Source of the DNA: Candidatus Aminicenantota bacterium
Lineage (GTDB): Bacteria > Acidobacteriota > Aminicenantia > Aminicenantales > Aminicenantaceae
Direction of reading: 5' to 3'
DNA length: 9,996 nt
Assembly (NCBI GenBank): GCA_030614645.1
Contig: JAUWTR010000025.1
Span: 1-9,996 of the forward strand
Shown here: piece by piece, positions 1-8,496 of the stretch
How the letters are laid out: every line of letters begins with the position of its first letter
How positions within the stretch are numbered: the stretch's first letter is position 1
Made by a program: the position numbers and the translations under genes
Notes under the pieces: generated by a model
Told to the model about the DNA's origin: nothing
The model's database searches: none
Seen by the model: only the letters and a program-made list of their open reading frames with translations

Positions 1-1
1 A

Positions 2-310
2 GACACACCCAGAATTCTAAGCTCTCATCATCAGGCTGTAGATAAGCTGGGACAAGGAATGACTGTAATCGCTACTTCTATCGACGGGAAAGTAATTGAA
101 GCTCTCGAACATAAAATATATCCGAATGTACTTGGCATCCAGTTCCATCCGGAATTTCCTTCCCTCTATGATCAAGACGAAAAACACAAAATTACTCCTG
201 AGGATCAAAAAGCAATAAGTTCGCTTTCAATTTTAGAAAACAACCCCCCCAGCCTGGCTTTCCACAAAAAGATATGGTCCTGGTTCTCTGAAAAGCTGAG
301 TAAACACTGA
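2..310 (+). CDS. gamma-glutamyl hydrolase-like protein (peptidase C26 / class I glutamine amidotransferase), 3' part
   Basis: Only the last 102 codons are visible; the frame is open to the left edge, so the start and the catalytic cysteine lie outside the window. The visible part begins DTPRILSSHHQAVDKLGQG and continues with an IDGKVIEALEH segment and then LGIQFHPEF. This is the usual C-terminal half of the C26 family (PuuD and related gamma-glutamyl-GABA hydrolases): an S-x-HHQAV segment followed by the HPE motif carrying the catalytic His and Glu (visible residues 49 and 51). The family hydrolyses gamma-glutamyl amide bonds in the cytoplasm; the substrate here cannot be deduced. About 50 residues follow the HPE motif, polar at first and ending in an aromatic, Lys-rich helix-like segment. 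An internal ATG at 59 is not the start, because conserved family sequence lies upstream of it. The gene converges on the ligase-like gene with 4 nt between stop codons. Confidence 0.82.
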   Translation, partial: DTPRILSSHHQAVDKLGQGMTVIATSIDGKVIEALEHKIYPNVLGIQFHPEFPSLYDQDEKHKITPEDQKAISSLSILENNPPSLAFHKKIWSWFSEKLSKH

Positions 311-314
311 GAAA

Positions 315-1268
315 TTAGGAAGGCTTCATTTTTTTAAAAACCAGCCGGCCCGCATAAACTGGCTTTTCCTGACCCTCTAGATAAAGCTCAAGGTTATTCC
401 CAATACCAATTACTCTCCCAGCATAGATCTCCTTCTGTTTTTTATTTACAGGGTCAGAAAATATTGTAACCTCACGCCCTAAAACAAGCGAGCGCTGCCT
501 ATATACCTCAATAATAGCCTTCCACTCTCCCCTCAGCATTGCTTCATAATTCCGGTCAAGAGCTTTAAGCAGCCTATGTAGAACATCACTTTGACGACAG
601 GTATCCCCACTATCACAAAAATCACCAAGCGACCCGACCTCAGGGACGAAACGACTTGACTCCACTTCAGGAGTTGTTTCAACATTCAAACCAATTCCCA
701 GAAAAGCTGTTTGGATTAATCCTTCCAAACATTGGGAATGAGCAATAAATCCTGCTGTTTTGGCCTCATCTATTACTACATCATTAACCCATTTAATCCC
801 GGCTCTGCCATAAAAACCTTTTATTCCATCTATAGCTTCAACAACTGATACTGCAGCCAGAGCAGGGAAACAGGCTTGGAAATTATTGATCTTTCTTTCC
901 GGTTTAAAAACAGCTGTTAAATGGATATTACCAGGAACTGCAGCCCAGGACCTATTTCTCTGGCCGTGAAATTTATCCCCAGAACCCGCCAGGCAAAGGG
1001 TTCTATCCGGCAGAACTGCCCCCTCCCGGCTTAATTCCAGGAGAAGGTCATAATGAGATGCTGACGCATTTTCGACTAGAAAAGCATACTGCCAGCATGT
1101 TTTACTTTCTTTAGATGTTTTAAGAACTTTTTTATCCCCATAGAGCCCCTTAAACAGTTGTTCAGGAATTTTATCAGGATCTAAGCCGGTAGCTTTGCCG
1201 GAATTCCATTCTCCAAGATTGGAAAATAAAATATCAGCGTACTCAATACTATCCGAAAAAATTATCAT
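315..1268 (-). CDS. biotin/lipoate-protein-ligase family protein (divergent BirA-like, no HTH domain)
   Basis: A 317-residue protein whose residues from about 63 to the end resemble the catalytic and C-terminal domains of biotin-protein ligases. Visible landmarks are a biotin-loop-like segment GQRNRSW (102-108) followed by PGNIHLT, then IKWVNDVVID (158-167; KWPND in BirA, so Lys159 matches the catalytic lysine), AGFI (172-175) and GIGLNVE (191-197). A C-terminal SH3-like segment is seen around GREVTIF and YAGRVIGIGNNLELYLEG. Members attach biotin (or lipoate) to carrier proteins through an acyl-adenylate. The loop differs from the classic GRGRRGR, so the substrate is uncertain. The first 60 or so residues match no domain I recognise, and there is no N-terminal DNA-binding domain, so BirA-style repression is not expected. 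The ATG at 1268 is preceded only by a weak AGG about 11 nt upstream. It is the last gene of the - strand run, 26 nt after the lipid kinase. Confidence 0.75.
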   Translation of the reverse strand: MIIFSDSIEYADILFSNLGEWNSGKATGLDPDKIPEQLFKGLYGDKKVLKTSKESKTCWQYAFLVENASASHYDLLLELSREGAVLPDRTLCLAGSGDKFHGQRNRSWAAVPGNIHLTAVFKPERKINNFQACFPALAAVSVVEAIDGIKGFYGRAGIKWVNDVVIDEAKTAGFIAHSQCLEGLIQTAFLGIGLNVETTPEVESSRFVPEVGSLGDFCDSGDTCRQSDVLHRLLKALDRNYEAMLRGEWKAIIEVYRQRSLVLGREVTIFSDPVNKKQKEIYAGRVIGIGNNLELYLEGQEKPVYAGRLVFKKMKPS

Positions 1269-1294
1269 AAGCTATTAACCTGAACTATTCATAA

Positions 1295-2218
1295 TTACAC
1301 CAGCACCTTAAGGGCAGCCGTAAGGATCGAAACTTTAAATGCCTTAACCGAATTGATTATCTCTCCATCATACTGGAGATCGATATTATCAGGAAAAATA
1401 ACTTCAAAAGCGCTATCCGATATGATCTGGACATTATCACTGCTGATATGTCTGCCTTTTCGAGCTCGAAGCCCAATCAATAGGGTCTCTAAGAAATTGT
1501 CAGAACTTATCACACAGCAGTCAATTTTACCATCAAAGGCCGTTACCCCGGGAGTAAGTTCTAATCCCCCCGCATATGAAGGAATATTAGCAAATACCAT
1601 TAGGGAAAAATCCATTTCTCTTTCAAATCTTGCCCATTTTAATTTAGCTTTAAGAGGAACTCTATTATATTTAAAAGAATCCTTTATTCCGAAGATCCCC
1701 GCCACTGTCTGCATAAAATCTCCTCCCTTAGCCGCCAGAGGAAACCGGCGCCAGAATCCAGCAACAAAACGGTTTACTTCCACTCCCAGCCCCAGGCTTA
1801 ATGCTCCGATAAAATAAACCTTAGCAGATCCTCCTTTGATCTCCAGCAGCCCAACATCCATCCGTCTATCCCGTCCAGCTCTTATAGCTTCGCATAAAGA
1901 ATCCAGTTCTGACCATCCAAGCACGCTGGAAATATCATTTGCAGACCCAGTTGCAACCATAGTCAGGACAGGGTCTGTGTCGGTTGACAACACTTCAGTA
2001 GCAATCAACTGGAAAGTAGTGTCCCCACCCACAGCAATTATTACAGAGAAGGACTGCGCTGCAGCTTGAGCTAACTCTTTAAGGTGAGCCTCATTACAAG
2101 AATCGAACCATTTATAGGGAATAGCATATTGTTTAAATTTTGCTTCTATATGGCCTCTTTTTCTCTTTGATTTCCCCCTACCTGAAGAGGGGTTAAATAA
2201 AACAGCTACTGGATCCAT
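1295..2218 (-). CDS. diacylglycerol kinase-family lipid kinase (YegS/DagK type)
   Basis: A 307-residue protein of typical length for bacterial DagK/YegS soluble lipid kinases, which phosphorylate diacylglycerol or a related lipid alcohol at the inner face of the membrane. Visible motifs are the N-terminal LFNPSSGRGK (7-16, nucleotide-binding region), AVGGDTTFQ (62-70, corresponding to the family's GGDGT), ATGSANDISSVLG (89-101, the GTANDFA equivalent), ANIPSYAGGLELTPGVTAFDG (210-230) and YDGE (283-286), a conserved C-terminal element. The fourth residue of the GGDGT signature is Thr instead of Gly; the Asp is kept. The start overlaps the rfaE2-type stop by one nt (TAATG), so translation is probably coupled, as no strong ribosome-binding site is seen. 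Placement beside polysaccharide export and heptose activation genes suggests a role in envelope lipid turnover or modification; this is inference, and the lipid substrate is unknown. Confidence 0.87.
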   Translation of the reverse strand: MDPVAVLFNPSSGRGKSKRKRGHIEAKFKQYAIPYKWFDSCNEAHLKELAQAAAQSFSVIIAVGGDTTFQLIATEVLSTDTDPVLTMVATGSANDISSVLGWSELDSLCEAIRAGRDRRMDVGLLEIKGGSAKVYFIGALSLGLGVEVNRFVAGFWRRFPLAAKGGDFMQTVAGIFGIKDSFKYNRVPLKAKLKWARFEREMDFSLMVFANIPSYAGGLELTPGVTAFDGKIDCCVISSDNFLETLLIGLRARKGRHISSDNVQIISDSAFEVIFPDNIDLQYDGEIINSVKAFKVSILTAALKVLV

Positions 2219-2697
2219 TATGTGTTAAGGATTCTCTTAATTATCCCGGTTGAAGAATAACCGGGCAAATAAGGAACAATAACGATCTTTCCTCCCGCAG
2301 CCTTGACCTCCATCCCTCCCACTACTTCTTCCGGTTGCCAGTCTCCACCTTTGACCAGCACATCGGGAAGCAGAGCTGAAATAGGCTTTATCGGAGTTTC
2401 CTCAGAGAAGGTTACCAAATAATCGACTGCTTCCACTGCCTCCAGGACTTCAAGCCTTTCAGCCAAAACAAATACAGGCCTCTCAGATCCTTTTATCTTC
2501 CGGATGGAAGAGTCAGTATTGACCGCTACGATAAGAACATCGCCTTCCTGCTTAGCTGCTTTAAAAAGATGGATATGGCCCGAGTGAATGAGATCAAAAC
2601 ATCCATTGGTAAATACTACTTTTTTCCCTTTTGCTTTTAATTCTCCCCTTATTCTGATCAGGTCAGCTAAATTTTTAACTTTTGCTGACATGGGCAT
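2218..2697 (-). CDS. rfaE2: D-glycero-beta-D-manno-heptose 1-phosphate nucleotidyltransferase (RfaE domain II type)
   Basis: A 159-residue stand-alone nucleotidyltransferase. It shows TNGCFD (30-35), the HSGH form of the HxGH nucleotide-binding motif (38-41), SERPVF with a following ER (71-82), DVLVKGGDW (112-120) and a C-terminal GYSSTGIIKRI (146-156). This run of motifs is characteristic of RfaE2/HldE C-terminal domains, which transfer a nucleotide to heptose-1-phosphate to give an NDP-heptose for LPS core or S-layer glycans. The kinase half (RfaE1) is not fused here and not in the window. Related cytidylyltransferases (glycerol-3-phosphate, FAD synthetase type) share HxGH but not the KGGDW and GYS-ST pattern. 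Two in-frame ATGs lie six nt apart (2697 and 2691). An AAGG is 4 nt from the first and 10 from the second, so the start could be either. The gene follows DUF2061 after 48 nt and overlaps the lipid kinase by one nt. Confidence 0.9.
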   Translation of the reverse strand: MPMSAKVKNLADLIRIRGELKAKGKKVVFTNGCFDLIHSGHIHLFKAAKQEGDVLIVAVNTDSSIRKIKGSERPVFVLAERLEVLEAVEAVDYLVTFSEETPIKPISALLPDVLVKGGDWQPEEVVGGMEVKAAGGKIVIVPYLPGYSSTGIIKRILNT

Positions 2698-2745
2698 ACT
2701 ACCTTTTTTCTATTTTCCATTTTTTGTTTGCTTAGTGCAAATATA
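2698..2745. other. 48-nt intergenic spacer between DUF2061 and rfaE2
   Basis: This is the longest non-coding stretch in the window. It is AT-rich. On the - strand it holds a small inverted repeat, TTTGC-ACTAA-GCAAA, with a five-pair stem and no T-run after it, and the weak AAGG ribosome-binding site of the downstream gene at its end. I see no convincing promoter or terminator. An internal promoter for the rfaE2-lipid kinase-ligase genes would have to be here or inside the DUF2061 gene. Confidence 0.5.
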
Positions 2746-3069
2746 TTAATCCATATACCCAAGGTTCCGCAGTTGTTGCTCGATTTTGGCCCTGTCCTCA
2801 GGATTTAATTCCCTTGTAACCGGAATATCAGCCAGGGGGTGCTTTTTCTTTCCCCAGTCTACTTTATGCCAGATTCTTTCATGTATATAATAAAAAGTGA
2901 TCTTGGCGATCACCTCAAATACTCCAACACCTATTGAGACAAATAATTCTTTTGTGAAGATATAAACTAATATCATAGTAGTCATGGTCGCAATAATGCG
3001 CCAGCTTATAGCTTTAAACACAGTACGGGAGTGGGATTCGCCAAGTGAACTTCTACTTGATCTTGACAT
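2746..3069 (-). CDS. DUF2061 family small membrane protein
   Basis: A 107-residue protein matching the DUF2061 pattern: RTVFKAISWRIIATMTT (15-31), a first hydrophobic stretch at about 26-38, a second at about 43-62, then YYIHERIWHKVDWG (60-73). The conserved features I recognise are the KAISWRI entry, the E-x-x-x-K pair in FEVIAK (51-56) and the HER-W exit. Two transmembrane helices with an Arg/Ser-rich N-terminus are expected. A 35-residue hydrophilic tail follows, with a helix-like NPEDRAKIEQQLRNLG segment. The molecular function of DUF2061 is not known to me. An AAGGAG at 3076-3081, six nt before the ATG, supports the start, and only one nt separates it from the wzt-type stop. Its position between a polysaccharide exporter and a heptose-activating enzyme suggests an envelope role; this is inference. 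Confidence 0.88.
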   Translation of the reverse strand: MSRSSRSSLGESHSRTVFKAISWRIIATMTTMILVYIFTKELFVSIGVGVFEVIAKITFYYIHERIWHKVDWGKKKHPLADIPVTRELNPEDRAKIEQQLRNLGYMD

Positions 3070-3070
3070 G

Positions 3071-4345
3071 TCAAACTCCTTTTGAAAATTTAATTTTTAT
3101 TTCTGGGGAAAATTCCCAGGAATGTTTAGGGCGGTAGATACCATCATCTTTATGTTTGGAAGTTATTAGAAATGAATAAAGATTGCGGTGGTAATCATAT
3201 GGATAACCGTCTCTTTTATGGACAGCGACATCCAGGTAATAAATGCCATTTACAAAATTCAAACAATCGATCCTAAAGACCGCTTTACCCTTCCCCTGAA
3301 TGGAAACTGGCTGAAAATCTTCCAACAGAGTGTTTGTGCCATAACAAAATACTCTCTGAGAATTAAATATCCCTATCCCAAAAACAAAATCTTTTATAGA
3401 TGCAGAAGCCTCGATATCCATCTCGATTACTATTCCGTCTTGAGGTGAAAAAACATGTTTTTCATTGCCATCCAACCCCATTATTTTGACTTTCTTGATC
3501 TCAATTTCCCGTTTTCCCCACCTATTTTCCCGGCGCTCCTCTTCGCATTTTTTTTCTTTCCCGGCTTTCACTTTGCCCATCTCGAAATCTTCCTCTTGTT
3601 TTTCCGCAACATCTTGAAGATAAGCGTCAATTACACGCCTAGGTTCACCGATTGTCTGGATACGCCCCTTCTTCAGCCAGGCTACCTGGTCACAGATCTT
3701 TTCTACTGTACCCAAGTCGTGACTTACAAAAAGAATCGTCTTTTTCCGACGGCTGAAATCTTGGATCCGGTCCAGGCACTTGGGAACAAAAGAAGCATCA
3801 CCCACTGCCAGCACCTCGTCTACCAGTAAAACGTCGGGATTAACATTTATGGCAATGGAAAACCCCAGGCGCATATACATGCCTGATGAGTAAGTTTTGA
3901 CCGGAGCATCGATAAAGTTTTCCAGTTCTGCAAATTTTACTATTCCTTCATATTTATCATTAATTTCTTTTTTGGATAAACCTAACATTATTCCGTTTAT
4001 ATATATGTTTTCCCTGCCCGTTATCTCGGGATGAAATCCAGCCCCGAGTTCGATCAAGGCCGAGACTTTTCCGTTTACAACTACCCGGCCTGAAGTAGGT
4101 TTGGCGATTCCTGTGACTACTTTTAAGAGGGTGCTTTTCCCGGAGCCGTTCTCTCCGATAACACCGAAGGTAGTTCCTTTTTCCACCTTAAAACTGACAT
4201 TATCCAGAGCAGTCACCTTCTCATCCGGTTTCAGAGACTTAAAAAAATCTCCTTTGATCATAGCGCTCTTAAAGGTTTTGAATCGGTGCCGGGCTGAGTA
4301 TTTCTGATACATTCTGGTAAGGTTTTCAATTTCAATAGCAGCCAC
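3071..4345 (-). CDS. wzt: ABC transporter ATPase for surface polysaccharide export, with C-terminal Wzt domain
   Basis: A 424-residue ATPase of the O-antigen/teichoic-acid export class. The nucleotide-binding domain (about 1-240) shows Walker A GENGSGKST (64-72), ELGAGFHPEITGREN (99-113, typical of Wzt/TagH/KpsT), a variant signature YSSGM (152-156), Walker B LLVDEVLAVGD (173-183) and the switch His in FVSHD (206-210). A very charged linker (about 245-281) leads to a C-terminal domain (about 282-424) resembling the Wzt carbohydrate-binding beta-sandwich, with FGIGIFNSQ, Y-GTNT and FVNGIYYLDVAVH. In characterised Wzt proteins this domain recognises the finished end of the glycan before export. 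The start is GTG, directly after the permease stop (TAAGTG), with AGGAGG five nt upstream. It should act at the inner membrane with the permease encoded just upstream. The polymer is unidentified, because no glycosyltransferases are visible. Confidence 0.93.
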   Translation of the reverse strand: MAAIEIENLTRMYQKYSARHRFKTFKSAMIKGDFFKSLKPDEKVTALDNVSFKVEKGTTFGVIGENGSGKSTLLKVVTGIAKPTSGRVVVNGKVSALIELGAGFHPEITGRENIYINGIMLGLSKKEINDKYEGIVKFAELENFIDAPVKTYSSGMYMRLGFSIAINVNPDVLLVDEVLAVGDASFVPKCLDRIQDFSRRKKTILFVSHDLGTVEKICDQVAWLKKGRIQTIGEPRRVIDAYLQDVAEKQEEDFEMGKVKAGKEKKCEEERRENRWGKREIEIKKVKIMGLDGNEKHVFSPQDGIVIEMDIEASASIKDFVFGIGIFNSQRVFCYGTNTLLEDFQPVSIQGKGKAVFRIDCLNFVNGIYYLDVAVHKRDGYPYDYHRNLYSFLITSKHKDDGIYRPKHSWEFSPEIKIKFSKGV

Positions 4346-5167
4346 TTAAACCTCCTCTGGAAAAGAGTCCCGCAGTTTATCAAAAATATAATATCCAACA
4401 AAAAACAGTACTAATGAAGCAAGAAAAGTTACACCCAGCCTCTTCCAGCGGATCATTTCACCGTAAAAAACACAATTCTGATAGTTCCACATTATATGAG
4501 TTATGGGATTCAAATCCATAAACAGGCGAAGGAACGCATGTTTTTGAATGTTTTCAAAAGTCACGGGGTATATGATAGGAGAGAGAAAAAACCAGAAGGT
4601 TAGAAGATTAGCCAGAATATCTTTTATATCCCGGAAATGGACAGTTAAAGCTGAAATTAAAAAACAAAATCCCAGGGTAAACACATACTGGACAAGCATC
4701 ACAAGCGGTAGAAAAAGAAGATAGGGAGTGTAAGTCTTGCCCAATATGGGAACTGAAATTAAAAGAATTGGAAGCCCCAATAAAAAATGGATAAAATTAC
4801 TGGTTACCACAACGATCGGCAAAATCTCTGTTGGAAACAGCATTTTTTTTATCAGGTTTCCCTGGGTCATCAAAACATTTGCCGATTCCAAAGATGAGGC
4901 AACAAACCAGACCTGCCAGGGAAGAACTCCACAAAACAAAAAAAGTGCATATAGCCAGGGAGACGAACCAAACTCCTCTATCCTCGGCCGGATAATGAAT
5001 CCAAAAACCAGAGTATAGATTATAAGCAGTAACATAGGGTTCATGAATGACCATAAAAATCCCAACACTGTTCCTCGATAACGAGCTTTTAGTTCCCGGC
5101 TTACCAGTGTCTGAATAAGAACCCGGTACTTATATAGATTTTTTAACTTTTTAATAAGTTGAAGCAT
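4346..5167 (-). CDS. wzm: ABC-2 type polysaccharide export permease (Wzm type)
   Basis: A 273-residue inner-membrane protein with the Wzm/TagG/KpsM layout. It has an amphipathic N-terminus ending in LVSRELKARYRGTVLGFLW (21-39), a first membrane segment at about 38-59, LPWQVWF (82-88), hydrophobic segments at about 115-140 and 148-172, ALTVHFRDIKDI (173-184), SPIIYPV (196-202), PITHI (221-225) and a last helix at about 245-262. The RYRG and HFRDIKD elements are typical of this permease family. It forms the membrane channel for an undecaprenol-linked glycan, with the Wzt ATPase encoded next. The frame is open upstream to 5272, but the ATG at 5167 is preferred: GGGAG stands five nt before it, the family N-terminus begins there, and the upstream extension lies wholly inside the methyltransferase gene. 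It overlaps that gene by 17 nt. Confidence 0.92.
   Translation of the reverse strand: MLQLIKKLKNLYKYRVLIQTLVSRELKARYRGTVLGFLWSFMNPMLLLIIYTLVFGFIIRPRIEEFGSSPWLYALFLFCGVLPWQVWFVASSLESANVLMTQGNLIKKMLFPTEILPIVVVTSNFIHFLLGLPILLISVPILGKTYTPYLLFLPLVMLVQYVFTLGFCFLISALTVHFRDIKDILANLLTFWFFLSPIIYPVTFENIQKHAFLRLFMDLNPITHIMWNYQNCVFYGEMIRWKRLGVTFLASLVLFFVGYYIFDKLRDSFPEEV
4351..4356 (-). promoter_or_regulatory. ribosome-binding site fixing the GTG start of wzt
   Basis: A perfect AGGAGG on the - strand lies five nt before the GTG at 4345, inside the last codons of the permease gene. No ATG competes nearby, so this site supports a GTG start with no gap between the two genes, and therefore coupled synthesis of the two transporter halves. 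Confidence 0.8.
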
Positions 5168-5871
5168 GGATTCTCCCTTTAAATATTTCCTGAGCTTCCA
5201 CAGTATAATTTCCTTCCTCATCATAAAGGATAAGAGGTTGCAAAACAACTTTTTTCTCCCGCGAAAAAACACACTCTGTCAGAAAAAAAATGGTTTCTCC
5301 TTCAGGTCGGGCGAGGACATAACGTTCCAATTTAATCCTCAGCCCGCTCCCCGCAACTGCCTTAATAAAGGCATTCCTTCTCTTCTCCTTGTAAATAAAA
5401 TAAGCTCTGCCATCTTTTTTCAACAAGTCTGAGGTCTTACGCATAATGTCAAATATACTGCATTTTATCTCATGCTTAGCAATAGCTTTTTCTCGGGATT
5501 TACTCATTCGGCCTGCAATTATTTCATAGTAAGGAGGGTTAGAAAAAATCACATCAAACTTTTTATCAGCCTTATATTCCCGCAAATCCATTAGGTTTAT
5601 AGTAATCTTATGCTCCAGCTGATTTAAGCGGATACTCCTTTTTGCCAAGTCAAAGAGTGATTTCTGAATTTCCAGGGCAGTAATGTGTTTAAAAGGTTTA
5701 ATACTTAGAAGCAGGGAAATAACACCGTTTCCAGCACCCAGTTCAAGCAGTTCATCACTCTGTTTTGTTCGGATAAAATCCGCCAGCAGAGGAGCGTCTA
5801 TAGAAAACCTGAATCCTTTTTTTTTCTGCAGGATACTTATCCGGCCGTGATAAAATGTATCCTGTGTTTCA

Positions 5872-5885
<14 letters not shown>
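5151..5885 (-). CDS. trmN6: tRNA1(Val) adenine-37 N6-methyltransferase-like protein (TrmN6/YfiC, COG4123 type)
   Basis: With the ATG at 5885 the protein is 244 residues, close to E. coli TrmN6 (YfiC). It carries the class I SAM-binding motif LELGAGNGVISLLL (47-60), the acidic end of the next strand in LEIQ (71-74), and the N6-adenine methyltransferase motif NPPYY (116-120). It also has GRMSKSREKAIAKHE (125-139) and LLKKDGRAYFIYK (154-166), which resemble the TrmN6 group and not rRNA methyltransferases such as RsmC. The N-terminal RFSIDAPLLADF (26-37) matches the FRFsxDavLLA region of the family. The expected reaction is SAM-dependent methylation of an adenine N6 in tRNA; the exact target is inferred. 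The frame extends upstream to 6107, but that part lies within atpC and adds no family sequence. It overlaps atpC by 14 nt with a poor ribosome-binding site, suggesting coupling. A run of nine A bases encodes Lys21-23. Confidence 0.8.
5173..5177 (-). promoter_or_regulatory. ribosome-binding site deciding the wzm start
   Basis: GGGAG (within AAAGGGAG) lies five nt upstream of the ATG at 5167 and inside the end of the methyltransferase gene. It argues against the 35-codon longer reading that begins at 5272. Confidence 0.7.
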
Positions 5886-7613
<1,728 letters not shown>

Positions 7614-7625
7614 TTATCTCTCCAT

Positions 7626-8495
7626 TTATCTGTTTTGCGCCAGGGCCTCAACAGCCGAAATAATTTCCAGCAGCTCGGTTGTAATGGATGCCTGCCTGAG
7701 CTTATTGAGGCTAAGAGTAAGGTCATCAATTAGATCTTCAGCATTATTTGTGGCATTATCCATGGCCATCATCCGGGCAGCATGTTCCGCAGCGATTGAT
7801 TCACAATAAAAATGCCAGACCTGGCCTTCTATATACAACGGGAGTACGGTATTGAGAAAAGAAATCATTCCAGGCTCCCAATCCGGGATAAGTTGAACCT
7901 CTCCTTCCTCAGTTTCCTGAAATTCCAAAGGCAATAATCTGGTTATGGTTACCTGGGGTGACAAGATAGATTTAAATTCATTATAGGCAACATATACTGC
8001 ATCTGATTTATTTATAATATATTCCTGCATCAAAGAACCAGCTAAGTCTTTTAATTCTTCTTCGCTTAATTTTTGGACCCTGTCCACATAAGTACGCTCA
8101 ATCGGAAAGGACGTTTTTTTAAAAAAAAGATCAGCTTTCCTCCCTAACAAAATCAAGCGGATGTCACAGCGTGAAGATCTCTCTTCTAAAAAACTCTGGG
8201 TTTCTTCCAATAGATTTGAATTAAAAGCTCCGGCTAAACCTTTGTCTGAAGAAAGAACCAGTACTTTTATTTTTTTTTCTTTGCGCCTTTCAAGCAGGGG
8301 GTGACTAGACTTAGAAACATATGCAGAAATTTTTGCGGCCAACTCTGGATAATTATGCCAGTTTGGCCGGCTTTCCAGAACCCTTCGCTGAGCTTGTTTA
8401 AACTTGGCTGTAGCCACAGATTTCATAGCTCGAGTGATCTGCTGGGTATTCCGGACACTTTTTATCCTGCGCCGCAGGTCGATTAAAGCCGGCAT
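7626..8495 (-). CDS. atpG: ATP synthase F1 gamma subunit
   Basis: A 289-residue rotor subunit. The N-terminal helix begins MPALIDLRRRIKSVRNTQQI and continues TRAMKSVATAKFKQAQ (21-36), the hallmark of gamma. SSDKGLAGAFNSN (82-94) marks the central domain. The C-terminal helix has ESIAAEHAARMMAMDNATNNA (232-252) and LRQASITTELLEIISAVEAL (266-285). Both helices form the coiled-coil shaft that turns inside alpha3beta3. The frame opens seven codons earlier, at 8516, but the ATG at 8495 is preferred: AAGGA stands five nt upstream, the family N-terminus starts there, and the longer form would overlap the end of atpA. One nt separates it from the atpA stop. Confidence 0.97.
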   Translation of the reverse strand: MPALIDLRRRIKSVRNTQQITRAMKSVATAKFKQAQRRVLESRPNWHNYPELAAKISAYVSKSSHPLLERRKEKKIKVLVLSSDKGLAGAFNSNLLEETQSFLEERSSRCDIRLILLGRKADLFFKKTSFPIERTYVDRVQKLSEEELKDLAGSLMQEYIINKSDAVYVAYNEFKSILSPQVTITRLLPLEFQETEEGEVQLIPDWEPGMISFLNTVLPLYIEGQVWHFYCESIAAEHAARMMAMDNATNNAEDLIDDLTLSLNKLRQASITTELLEIISAVEALAQNR

Positions 8496-8496
8496 T

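Noticed and set aside
300..360. A possible bidirectional terminator between the convergent C26 and ligase genes
   Set aside because: A T-run is present on the + strand at about 329-336, but no stable GC-rich stem precedes it, and I found no good hairpin on the - strand either.
2..1268. A split version of the eukaryotic-type ligase with a glutamine-amidotransferase-like domain
   Set aside because: The C26 and ligase genes are convergent, not co-oriented, so their adjacency gives no evidence of a functional link.
1353..2069. Long open frames on the + strand opposite the lipid kinase
   Set aside because: They are antisense to a clear DagK-family gene and their translations resemble no protein I recognise.
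2698..2745. A promoter or attenuator in the longest intergenic spacer
   Set aside because: A TTGCAC and AT-rich sequence are present, but no well-spaced -10 is seen. The small hairpin lacks a T-run, so neither call is supportable.
5168..5272. A 35-codon N-terminal extension of the Wzm permease frame
   Set aside because: It overlaps the methyltransferase gene, and a good ribosome-binding site and the family N-terminus both point to 5167.
8114..8129. A T-run followed by an A-run inside atpG, resembling a terminator-like palindrome
   Set aside because: It is a simple AT palindrome encoding Phe-Phe-Lys-Lys in a conserved gene, with no GC stem.
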